64,000 nt of DNA, taken from Blastobasis lacticolella (taxonomy: Eukaryota > Arthropoda > Insecta > Lepidoptera > Blastobasidae). The stretch covers positions 8,547,545 through 8,611,544 of the forward strand of contig LR990042.1 of NCBI GenBank assembly GCA_905147135.1. The letters are read 5' to 3'. Both the position numbers and the translations under genes were made by a program. This document shows positions 10,411-20,177 of this stretch, piece after piece (within the stretch, counting starts at the first letter, position 1; every line of letters begins with the position of its first letter). A model generated the notes under the pieces. The model searched no databases. It was not told the DNA's origin and saw only the letters and a program-made list of their open reading frames with translations.

Positions 10411-11416
10411 CCAAACATCCTGTAGTCCACGCGAACGAGTTTTTAATGTATGTACTTCCCTACTTAATCGAATACCAAATAGGGCGGTGATGGTTTTTGC
10501 AAAAAAAATGTAGAAGGTAGCAACGTACAGGTATTCCCCGCCACGCTGATGAAGCCGAATGAATACTCGTCCTAGAAGTGTACAAAAAATAAAAGAAATT
10601 ATATTCTACGTGCGTCATATCGTTCGCTGAGTACTATTTATGTACTTAGTTCTTTTTACTTGATTATTGCTTTCACATTCCTCTTCAAGCGAACCTTTAT
10701 TTCGAATTGGAATACAAGGAATACTAAACACCTATTTCTTACTATTGCGATGGGAAATAAGCTGATGTCTGTCTGCCTGATAGTAAGCTTAACTGCATTG
10801 GTCGTTTGCAATACTAAAACTTTTTCACCCATTTCTTGAAGACGTTGTACCTAGGTACTCTCCACGTAGCTCGTTCCACAACCTACTTAGATCTAAAACC
10901 TTGTATTTGACCGTATAGGGGCAATCGGCAGAGTTTAGGTACACGGGAGTGTACAAGGTCCCCTTTATTTGCAAGAAAAACATAAATAAGTAACAATATA
11001 AATTTCAATATGTCGACTATTTGTTTTCGTTTACGTTGTTATGGCCAGACTGACCGACACCGGTCGGAATGTGATCAGATAACTCGTTTAGGGAAGTGCA
11101 AGGCTTACATCAAAAGTAACTGACGTTATAAATTAACGTGAACTAATTACGATTAAGTACATCTTGTAAAATGTTAATATATAGCATAATAAACGGTCAT
11201 ACATATCTACGAAGTAATCTAAATGGAATTATGAGTCGACTTTTTACTTTCGTAGATTTATCTCACTTTATAGTTAATTTTCATCCCGTTTCACGCAATA
11301 AGGAAAACACGTATCTCGTAAACATTGACTTACCTGAAACATTACGGATATCTACCTGTACAGGGCCAATACGCTTTTTGTCTAAACATTATAGGTACGG
11401 CTAGCCAGTAGAAATA
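10411..11416. other. Non-coding spacer with one decayed family G repeat
   Basis: At 10751-10905 a decayed copy of family G (GCCTGATAGTAAGCTTAACT, ACCCATTTCTTGAAG, CTCGTTCCACAACCTAC) can be read. The 77-codon frame at 11171-11404 shows no domain. Nothing else is supported. Confidence 0.5.
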
Positions 11417-12295
11417 AATATGTCGCAGCCATCTGGTTTAATCAGCCATTTAATGAGAAGTCTAGTCCGTTAATCGAACGCCGGCATACAATTGAATGAC
11501 TTATTGATTGGCCGATCGTAGACCGTATAAGCAATACTCAACGTTTAACTAGTTGGCTTATAGTAAGTCAGCCCTTTGAAGACGGCTGACGTAAAATCTG
11601 GCAGGTGATTTAAATTTTATTTAAATTTGTCTGCGGCGCTGGTAGTCATCAAAACAAATATGTCGTCAGACAGCTCGTACAGCAAGCAATGTTTTTGTAT
11701 TCTTTTCGTTATAAATATTTTAAAGTACGAAGGTACCTGTACTTTACTGGTACCTACATGTTTATGAGTAAGAAATGACTAAATTGTTACTTTTTTATAC
11801 TTACTAATAATGAGAAACTTTTATGTCTGCCAAAGTTTCGTGCCTTTTTATATTTAATATTAAAAAATAAGGAAGTTCCTATTGTTCCTACTACATAGTT
11901 GCAAGTAGTTAAAAAGTTAAAAGATTTTGTAATATATTTTTATAATTGGGTTAAATTCTGTAAATGTTATCGGTACTCGCAATACAATTAATTGTATACT
12001 TACTGAATTGGTTGCCACAAATAATTTATTTATTAAATAAAAGTGATTTTTATTAATTAGTTCATATTTTATCTTAGTTAAGGTTCTAATTTAAGTTAGG
12101 AACTCATAGTAACTCTAACAAAACATCTATATCCCCTTTAACAAAACGGCTAAATAACGTTCAGCCAAGTAGCTGCACGTATCATTCAACTACTCGGCTA
12201 GTTGTCCTTTAGCCATTCAATTGAGTGCCGGCTTATAATTAACGAACTAGCCTTTTAATTAAATGGCCGATTTATCCAGATGGCTCCGACATATA
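11417..12295. mobile_element. Foldback element with long terminal inverted repeats
   Basis: The left arm begins TATGTCGCAGCCATCTGG and the right arm ends CCAGATGGCTCCGACATATA. The arms stay complementary inward over roughly 150 bases with substitutions (for example CAATTGAATG near 11491 against CATTCAATTGAGTGCCGG near 12217). The AT-rich centre has no coding frame. This is a foldback or large MITE structure; no target duplication could be fixed. Confidence 0.65.
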
Positions 12296-12479
12296 CACTG
12301 CGTTCTAACTACACCACGATGGTGACATTACAATTTTTGAGGGTGTCGGCGGAAGGCTAGACCAGAGAGAGGTAGGTGAGAAAATAATCTACGATACGAG
12401 ACTTGAAACGAGTAGCAAAGAAGAAACATCTACACGAGATACTCAGAGGAATGGAATAACTTTTAAGGTGCAACTAGAA

Positions 12480-12790
12480 AAGGGTATCAGCCAACTGCAC
12501 AGACCCTTGACCGAGAGGATCTTATTACGGATCCAAAACAGTGGCGTCAGTACTTCAGCGAGTACTGAACTGTCCATCAGTTGAACATCGGATAGAGATA
12601 GAGAGCGTATACGTGCAGTCCAAAATTTCGAGGAAGTGCGGAAAGCAAAAATGAGGCTAAATAATAATAAATGCCCAGGAATTGACGAAATACCAGGAGA
12701 GCTCTGTAAGTATGGCGGTTGTGCGAATATTAGAAAGATCTTGGAAGTGAAGAGGCAGCCAACATTGGGTGTTCTGCCCAATACATACGT
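12480..12790 (+). pseudogene. LINE reverse-transcriptase remnant (RTE-like)
   Basis: Two pieces in different frames match the start of an RT domain: TDPKQWRQYFSEY (about 12515-12560) and KAKMRLNNNKCPGIDEIPGE with LCKYGG (12640-12715). The NNKCPGIDEIPGEL block corresponds to the conserved NNKAPGxDxIPxELL of RTE-like LINEs. Frameshifts separate the pieces and the rest of the RT is absent. Confidence 0.7.
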
Positions 12791-13170
12791 TTCCATAACA
12801 AAGTATAAACACTATCGATCAATTTATCAATAACGATTATTACAAGAAAATATTCGTTAATCGAATAACAAACATTCGATTATTGTTGATATCATCACTA
12901 TAAGACCTGTTAGGCAACGCTCGGTATAATGAACAGAGATACCTAACAATTTCCTTTGGAAAAAAAGCGGTAAAAAGCTGTGAGATGCGATTATTACCTC
13001 TATGATCATGGAGTCAATGCCTTAAGATGAGGATAGATTTGGCTGAATATTGGTGGGAAGGAAGCGTAGAATCGCGAATAGGTAGAATTGCGTTTGTGTT
13101 GTACATCGATCAATCCCTTAGAACCAGGAGACGGACATAGTAGATACTTTTTATCCTTTTTTTTTAACTA

Positions 13171-13440
13171 GGTGTAGGGTAGATGTAGGGAGGAGTAGGG
13201 TAGGTGTAGGGTAGGTGTGGGGTAGGTGTGGGGTAGGTGTGGGGTAGGTGTGGGGTAGGTGTGGGGTAGGTGTGGGGTAGGTGTGGGGTAGGTTTGGGGT
13301 AGGTGTGGGGTAGGTGTGGGGTAGGTTTGGGGTAGGTTTGGGGTAGGTGTGGGGTAGGTTTGGGGTAGGTGTAGGGTAGGTGTGGGGTATGTGTAGGGTA
13401 GGTGTAGGGTAGGGTAGACCTAGGGGTAGGGTGGTGTAGA
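13171..13440 (+). repeat. G-rich minisatellite, 11-bp unit
   Basis: The 11-bp unit GGGGTAGGTGT (variants GGGGTAGGTTT and AGGGTAGGTGT) repeats about 20 times. The central part is highly regular and the edges are degenerate. G runs lie only on the + strand. Open frames on the minus strand (Pro-Thr-Pro-His-Leu repeats) are artefacts of the array. It resembles the array at 4231-4450 in composition but not in unit length. Confidence 0.95.
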
Positions 13441-14026
13441 GTTGCATGTATAAGAGTCTAGCGCCATTTTAAAATGACAACGGAGCGTCCGCGCCATCTA
13501 CGGGCCATTAAAAAAACAATAATAATTAACATACTCATAAAATCTAAAAGCGAACGCCGCCTAATGTCTAGTCAGCGGCGGACTCTTCAGTGATAGTAGG
13601 ATAGTAGTAGCAGTGGTTGACAAAGGTCTTCCCGTTGGGGACCCGGAGACTGGATGAACAGGATACATTTGGTAGTACATTTGGCTAAATTCAGAAGAAG
13701 CATTCAATTTATTCACTGTATACAAGCATAAAGCGTGAGAGCAAATCAAAACGAAATGGAGCGTTCATTAAATAAGATCCATTTTTGCATCACTCCTTTT
13801 GAAAAGAGACATAATATAAGTGATCCAAAAATGAACCATATTCTATGACAAATATATTCCACTCTGACTTGCTCTCATGCATTTTGCCTCTGAATATAGT
13901 CGACTGAATTTAGCCAGGTGTAATAAGCGTAAAAGGTAGTAGGCATTATACATATACGATAATCGGACTGAAATACATTTTTACCTCGTCAATTACTTAT
14001 CTAGACCTGAACCAACATTTTATAAT
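13441..14026. other. Spacer, nothing recognised
   Basis: A GC-balanced patch at about 13560-13660 (GTTGGGGACCCGGAGACTGG) may be a retroelement scrap, but no motif supports it. Confidence 0.4.
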
Positions 14027-14709
14027 AAAGGGTGCTGTTTTAGAGACGCAAAGTTTTAAATTAAAATGAAACAAAGAAAATATTATTTATTATCAGTGAA
14101 ACTAGCTTTATTGGAAAGATAACTTTGTAGCATTTATGTTTGAATATAATGTGATCGGCGCGTAGATGGCCCAACCAGGATATCCTATTTTCATACACTT
14201 TTCGCAACTCAGGTAATAGGTAACTCACTGAATGTTGTGTTCGATCGTCTCTGGTTTGTCGGTATAGAAGTGACTGATATATAAAAAAAAATGAAATGGA
14301 TCACACAATCTCTGTAGCCAACGTGAAATTATTCGTATCCTTCCGCATACAAAATTTAGTTCGAAGATGATGGTATTTGGTTGCATGATTAAGGGCCGAT
14401 TGTTCAATCCTCAGATAAAGTTTATTTGCCCGATAAAGTAATACACTGCCAAATTAAAACAAACTATAATCCTTTACAATTATGAAGTAACGATACAATT
14501 TTATTTTAGTCGCATAATAACTTATCAGACTGATATGTTTTATTCGAGGATAGAAAAATCGGCCCTTAGTTAATGAACACACGACGGTAACATGACAAAA
14601 GTCATATCAAACATAAATGCTATAAAGTTATCTTTCAATAAAGCTAGTTTCACTCATACTTTTCTTTGTTAATTTCAATTTTAAGTTTATCAACCTGAAA
14701 ACACCCTTT
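14027..14709. mobile_element. Foldback element with about 120-bp arms, containing a second MITE
   Basis: The left arm starts AAAGGGTGCTGTTTT and runs to about 14145. The right arm (about 14595-14709) is its reverse complement with scattered changes; both share GTGAAACTAGCTTTATTG and AAAGATAACTTTRTAGCATT. The element ends AAAACACCCTTT. Its centre is interrupted by a smaller inverted-repeat element (14393-14565). Confidence 0.75.
14393..14565. mobile_element. MITE with GGGCCGATT ends, nested in the foldback element
   Basis: The left end GGGCCGATTGTTCAATCCTC pairs with the right end GAGGATAGAAAAATCGGCCC. Both flanks carry TTA, a possible 3-bp duplication as in Harbinger-type elements, although the boundary is ambiguous by one or two bases. 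The length is 173 bp and there is no coding frame. Confidence 0.65.
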
Positions 14710-14720
14710 ATATTTCACGG

Positions 14721-14813
14721 GGTTTTTACCGCATACCTTGGTTAACGACAACGATCCAAGCCACTGCGTAGAAGTATAGGGCTACTAGTTAACCAAAGTA
14801 TGCAGTAAAAACC
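14721..14813. mobile_element. Short hairpin element
   Basis: The left arm (14721-14746, starting GGTTTTTACCGCATACC and ending GGTTAAC) is complementary to 14788-14813 at 24 of 26 positions, with a 41-base loop. It sits immediately after the foldback element and before a family E MITE. Confidence 0.6.
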
Positions 14814-14815
14814 AT

Positions 14816-15025
14816 GGCCATGTTTTAAAATCGTTCGCCTTGATTCGAACGGTTTTCATTTTGATTTTCGGCACATTATCTCAATATGTTGATGTATTAT
14901 GCCTACTTTTAAACCGTACTATTTCCGTGTTGCCAAAGTGATTTAAAAAATATTGAAAATTTCATGCCGACAATTACCGAAAACCGTTCGAAACGTTGCG
15001 AACGATTCAAAAATAGAGCCCCAGG
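14816..15025. mobile_element. MITE family E copy
   Basis: The ends are TTAAAATCGTTCGCCTTGAT and CGATTCAAAAATAGAGCCCC, and the inner halves (CGAACGGTTTTC / GAAAACCGTTCG) are also inverted. The consensus end of this family in the window is GGGGCTCTATTTTTGAATCG. Other copies are at 32387-32622, 40392-40595, 46958-47186 and 61066-61270, with fragments at 15125-15290 and 59325-59436. Confidence 0.75.
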
Positions 15026-15124
15026 ACTTTGTCCTGTCTCACTTTCGGTCTCACTTTAGCTCTATAATCACACGAATAAAAACGACCCACCACATGGTGA
15101 ACTGGCGGCGGTGAAAAGGTCTCT

Positions 15125-15290
15125 GAAGCTCAATTTTAATTTTTGCCATTATCAATATTTGTTTACATCTAAATCGGTAACACCGAAAGCGCACGGTTCA
15201 ATATTAGCAGTCATGCATCAAAATATTGAAATTTTTATGCTGAAAATCAAAATTGTTAACCGCTTGACTCGAGACGAGCGGTGCAAAAAC
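15125..15290. mobile_element. MITE family E, degenerate partial copy
   Basis: CACCGAAAGCGCACGGTTCA and ATGCTGAAAATCAAAATTGT followed by CTCGAGACGAGCGGTGC match the internal and right-hand parts of family E. The left end is missing. Confidence 0.55.
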
Positions 15291-15550
15291 AGCTTACATG
15301 GATGCATAATTAACAATAAACGCTGTAAGTAGATCGCTCACGGTAAATCACCACGAATGACTTTGAAGGAGGCATACGCTTAGATACAGTTGCCAACCCA
15401 AGGTTAAAATGACGATGATGATAAATTGATAACATACCAAACCTACCACCGGATATATGATTACTTACGGAAATGACTGAGCCAGTTTAGACCCAGCTAC
15501 GCATTTGTGGTTTAATAAACGTCCATATTAGCAAGAGTATAAATAATAAT

Positions 15551-15725
15551 GGTTCTCCCCTCGCGAGGCCTGGGGTCCGCCTAGATCATGATCCAAGATT
15601 TGGTGAATCAGGTAATTACTGTGAAGCGACTGTCATCTGACATTGGATCATGGTTATACATTCAGTGTCCTGAATGTGCGGTTTTATCACGATCCCCTTA
15701 TGGTAAGAATGTCGGTTAATGTTCA
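15551..15725 (-). mobile_element. SINE family A, partial copy
   Basis: GGCCTGGGGTCCGCCTAGAT, CAGGTAATTACTGTGAAGCG and CGGTTTTATCACGAT match the body of the SINE at 7828-8613 in the same orientation. The tRNA-like head is absent. Confidence 0.7.
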
Positions 15726-15834
15726 ACAACCCTTTATTTATGTATAACAACTATCTATCTATTAAAATATGAAATACCTAATCCTAATCTTATAAAAATA
15801 ATATTTACAAATAATACAATTCCTCCAGAGCTTA

Positions 15835-17110
15835 TTTATCCACGAGGCATGGTGCCCAGAAGGCTGGCAACATTTCCCCTTTCTACTCGGTGGCCTCGCA
15901 GAGATACCCGATAGTTCTTTAATTAAAGATTTAGCCCCAGGACCCCAAGGGCCCGTTGTTTCAGAAGCAATAGGTATGAAGATGCAGTTGCCCCCGAGGT
16001 CCTGACATTTGCTTCATTTGCGGGTGTCGGCGTTGGGATATATGATATAGCCAAGGCAAATGGGATATAGCCAATGTGTTGACACAGGTCGCATCCCATA
16101 CCAGATACCTGCCCTGTCTCCACGAAATTAGAGACAACCCGTCAGGTCTTTAACCATCCGAGCAAAGCAGACCGTATGGTTCCAGAGTAGCAGGAGTGTT
16201 TACAGATGCAAGAGTCTGCCGGATTGCCTCAATGAGAGAAGCGTGGAGCGGTATGCGGCCAGCGCTCAACCAACATTATAAGCGGTGTTGCCCGAAATCG
16301 CTTACCGACTCACCACATCTACAGTTCTGACGCCAAAAGGTAAATTGTTTGCTAAGGTTAACGAGCAGTTATCTAATAAGGTGTTGATGTTAGGAGTAGG
16401 TATTGCATTTGCATTTTTGCCAGATTCTGGATTAAAAACAGCAAGCAGACGAGCCTGATCGGCTGAACCTGTGCATGTATTTAAAATATGTTTATATACT
16501 ATTTTATAGAGAGATTATTCCCACTGTCTTTGAGAGGCGCGGACGGTTGGTAAATTCACATGATAAGCAGAGGACCAATCGTTTGCCGCTTCCGACAAGC
16601 CTACCACTTTGACTGAGCCTGACATAGGACTGGTAATTTTGTGGAATAGGTAATAGTATCCAAATGCGGACGAGAAGAATGCCGGGAGCGACACAGCAAC
16701 CACACTGCGAATTCCCGAACTACCAAGACGGGTCGGCCGTGAAGTCTGGGCCCATGCTCTATCTGTAAGGTTAGAATTAAGAACCTTCGAGAGCGTGTCT
16801 TTGATGCAACCATCTACTGTATTAAGTAGGTTCTTGAATTTCTAGAGTTGGGAGCAACGCAATACATATGCGAATGTCGGCCGGAAGAGACAGAATTTTA
16901 TTAAGGTCGGTGGGATTTTTAAATTTTATTTTTTTGAAAAAGCGACTTCAAAATTGTTGAAGACCTTCAATTTTTGTGCAGTAAAAGTAGGATTGATTCA
17001 TTAAGCAAAGGTGCGCCCACTAACTGTAACGACTCCTTTATGACTACTTTGATATTGGGGGCCACAGCAGCTTTCCTTATTATGGCAGCTCTGTCATCTG
17101 TTGAAAATGA
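15835..17110 (-). pseudogene. LINE remnant: RT C-terminal half and terminal domain
   Basis: On the minus strand, read from 17110 down, several frames give VVIKESLQLVGAP (about 17010-17050), AWAQTSRPTRLGSSGIRSVV then VSLPAFFSSAF (about 16670-16760), RCGESVSDFGQHRL (about 16280-16325), SAGRIPLHASLIEAIRQTL, NTPATLEPYGLL, then [20 protein letters not shown] with TCVNTLA (about 16070-16150), and a final INKLWR-like end near 15840. These blocks are known in the C-terminal part of a widespread LINE type whose terminal domain resembles DGKRPDG...PW..G..L.WDATC. Stops and frameshifts are frequent. Two more 3' ends of the same family are at 42655-42885 (-) and 53448-53625 (+). Confidence 0.75.
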
Positions 17111-18846
17111 AGGATATATGGTTCGCACATACCGATATTAAAGTCAAGTCAATGGTCGAAAAATATGCTGTGTGTGAGGCTGATAAAATCATTCAATAAT
17201 GTATCCGGCTCACCCCCCAAGCTTCCGTCATCCAAATACCAAGTATTTTTTATAAAATATTTATTTTCTCGTCACATAGGTAGGTAGATCAAATTTTAAA
17301 CAGAAACAATTTAAGGTAAGTACAGTATAAATCTGCTTGAGAGACTGCTGTCCGCACTAAGTAATAAATACCTGTCTTGCAGATAACCAGGTCCCCAGAC
17401 CAGAATGTAACCAAGTGCAAACATTTTTTACTTTATGTTTGAAACAAAAGTTTAACAAATAAGAAGCAATCATTTGTAAAAAGCAATAGTGCAGTATTGA
17501 ATTTGGACATCAGATATACAATGGATGGGTGTATACCGAGGATAAAAATTGCAGGGTTAAGCGAATCATTGACAGAGGTATTGTTTATAGACAAGGCTTG
17601 CCATCGCACTGCCATAGGTATGGGTAAGGGAATCTATTCTCTTATCTCACCTGTGTCAAAAGCGCACCACGGTCAAGTGAATTAATGGCGTTTTTACATC
17701 CCCCTTTAGAAGAATATAGTTTTGGTTTATATATTTTTTTTAAATCGTACGGGCTGCATATACATACAATCCTACCTACCTACTAATACTAATCTAAACC
17801 TACTTTATTGAGGCCTAAATGTGCTTGTAAGAGATCTTAGAAACTAGGTATTCTTCTGAAGGTGGAGCCAATTGCGATTAGTCTTAATAAGCGCGCAAAG
17901 ACTCGCTCCATGTAAAAATTGTGTAATATTATCCAGCAGCTAGGCTCAATAGAAGGTAGCGGCCGTTATGACCGGACGAAACGCAGATCTTTTAAGTGCT
18001 ATGGGGTCATTCTATCCATTCCACCACTTGAACCGCTCTTAAACGACATGGTGGCTGCTAGTATGTCATGCATGCTAAAACATGTCATGCATGTTAGAAA
18101 AGAGAGATTGACTGGCACCTCTCAGATCATCGTCACTTAGTTTGGCTTCGACTCTTTTAAAGACAGTGTTTGCATTACCGTTCCTGATGCCTCGGTCATT
18201 TAGGCTAAATTATTGGTCGTGTAGACGTGATCAATTACTTTTAATTTTGGAAGTAAGTGAATTAGATTTTTAACGGTTTTCCTTATTTACGTGGAACTTT
18301 TAGTTTAGAAGTCTAAATTTGGTTTAAATAAATAAATAAATCTGCATTCTCAGCTGCGCGTGCAAAGACGGGCGTAATGTTCCCATCAACTCTTCGTTGC
18401 TACAACGACGGCAGCGTGGCGTCTTGACAATAATTAAAAAGAATTCTTCATTACATGGCATAATACAGTAGACAAGATACAATGAGAAAGGGACAATACT
18501 ATCGTTACTTAGTTACCTGTGCCAGAAGGAAACGTGCAACGAAGCCGCACTCAGCATAAGCCACGACTGACGCCAAAGCGGTGGTTTTCAGTGTGCCCCT
18601 CACCGAAGCACGGATATAAGTGCTGACAGCACAGCCAGTAATTAATAAAAATGTAAACAAAAATGTAAACAAAAAAATCACCGCACTATCGCTGCGCTAT
18701 TGCGCAGGCTCCAGCGATGCCCAATGCATACAAGCACTGGCATAAGATCGACACAATTGACGAAAGGTCAGGGTGTCGGACAATCGGAAATATTTATTAT
18801 TGCACATCACATACGATGTACGCGTATAACTTTTTTTAACTAGTGA
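17111..18846. other. Spacer without supported genes
   Basis: Several open frames of 60-75 codons (17433-17615, 17497-17685, 17919-18140) have no domain signal and no codon pattern that stands out. AAATAAATAAATAAATC near 18330 looks like a retroposon tail. I see nothing else. Confidence 0.5.
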
Positions 18847-18949
18847 ACTCAGAAAAAGGTTATTGCTACATTGCGGTACTGGGGATCGAACTCGGTACCT
18901 CTCGTTTCGAATCAGACTCCTTAACTATTAGGCCACCGACGCTCTCAAG
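18847..18949 (-). mobile_element. SINE family A head (tRNA-like)
   Basis: On the minus strand this reads GAGCGTCGGTGGCCTAATAG (box A region), then ACCGAGTTCGATCCCC (box B), followed by a short start of the SINE body (CTTTTTCTGAG). It is the most complete tRNA-derived head of this family in the window and is 3'-truncated. Confidence 0.7.
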
Positions 18950-19819
18950 CGAGAGTACCGAGTGTTATTTCAGAATTCAGGGCCGACTCACAAGTTCCTC
19001 TCCCATGTATGTTGAACCGATTTTAGTGAAATGCATTTACGTACTAGTAACACTAATAAGGAGTTTATCCAAGGCATGCGGATGTAGGTAACCAGTACAC
19101 CAAAAAAAGGAAAATGGCTATAATTGTATTTAATACAGTGAGGCATACTTATTTGTCTGTTTACGCTGCTCATGTTTTTCCCAACATAGGTAGGTACATT
19201 TATTTAATATAATATATTGTTATCTACCTACTTATTACTTAATTATTCTTAGGATTGACAATAACATAAAAAAATTGAATGAGAGCGCAACACAATTGCG
19301 TGTGAGTGAAATGAATGACTACAAAAATTGGCTTCCTGTTTCCGCAAATATGTATTTGGTTCTCGGAATAATAAAATTAAGGTCTGGTTGGATATCGCTT
19401 TAGAGCTAGTTCAACATAAAAGTGTCCTAAACGTAGATAGAATATTGAAAAAACTACTATTTCATAAAGTTAAAGATAAAGAAATTAGTCCAAGGTTGAT
19501 AAAGAGCCTACGTACACTCTTCATATCTCGTGGAGTTTGACACTACTCGCAGTAAGTCGAGACCCAATGCTACTATAACAATGAATTATTCCTAGGTTCG
19601 CGTGAATTTAGAAATTGTTGCCTCAACTCTCAAGCTCATCCCATTTTTCAAGCAAGCACAAAGAATGATTTGCGGAAAATATTTATTTTTATGAAATGTC
19701 TAGAGTGTCACATCAGGGACAACATTAGCGTACAAGGGATCCACAGAAAACTTACCAGATAGGTATGTCTGTCTGTAGCGCCCCCTAATGAACATACAAA
19801 AATTAGTCTAGGTCTTATG
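18950..19819. other. Spacer upstream of the candidate promoter
   Basis: The 70-codon frame at 19328-19540 is rich in Lys and Leu (NVDRILKKLLFHKVKDKEIS) but shows no recognised domain. No repeats are assigned. Confidence 0.4.
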
Positions 19820-20047
19820 ATTAGAAAGACTGACGACCGGATTGCCGACAAGCTGTCGACGATGATGACACCGTCTGTAGGTTTGCTCCAGGCGGCGTCG
19901 TCGCGATACCAGTTAGGATTTTTGTCGCAACGAGAGATAGGGCACGCAGAGATGACCAGATGGGCCGTATCAGGTCCTTATCGTGCAGCCGTGACGTCAA
20001 ACAGCAAGGATAGCGCGATATATACGGGCGAAGGCGGCGCGCGCGCA
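19820..20047 (+). promoter_or_regulatory. Candidate promoter of the elongase gene
   Basis: The segment is markedly richer in G, C and CpG than its surroundings. It holds a perfect cAMP-response element TGACGTCA at 19992-19999 and a TATA-like TATATA at 20019-20024, inside CGCGATATATACGGGCGAAG. About 30 bases downstream begins a GC-rich stretch that ends in a strong splice donor. The elongase lies downstream on the same strand with no other gene between. Assigning the promoter to that gene is an inference. Confidence 0.45.
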
Positions 20048-20177
20048 CATTACATGACGAGTGTCCGGCGCTAGCCTACGCGCCAGCCAAACAGTTCGCG
20101 CAACCACCACGGACGTTGTCTCCCAGCAGCGAGTGCGTACAGTGTTAAAGTTGAACCCTGGAGATATCGTAAAGCCG
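20048..20177 (+). other. Candidate non-coding first exon with a six-codon uORF
   Basis: The sequence runs from about 30 bases after the TATA motif to GTAAAGCCG, followed by the donor GTGAGT at 20178-20183. It contains a tiny upstream frame, ATG at 20054 to TAG at 20072-20074 (MTSVRR). If joined to the acceptor before 45254 it adds a 5' leader ending TGAGA directly before the elongase ATG. The exact start is not known. Confidence 0.4.

Noticed and set aside
13151..13447. 98-codon minus-strand frame of Pro-Thr-Pro-His-Leu repeats
   Set aside because: It is the translation of the 11-bp G-rich minisatellite read on the C-rich strand.
18847..18949. tRNA gene on the minus strand
   Set aside because: It matches the head of SINE family A and continues into the start of the SINE body.
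19328..19540. 70-codon Lys-rich frame upstream of the candidate promoter
   Set aside because: No family resemblance and no transcript features; compatible with chance.
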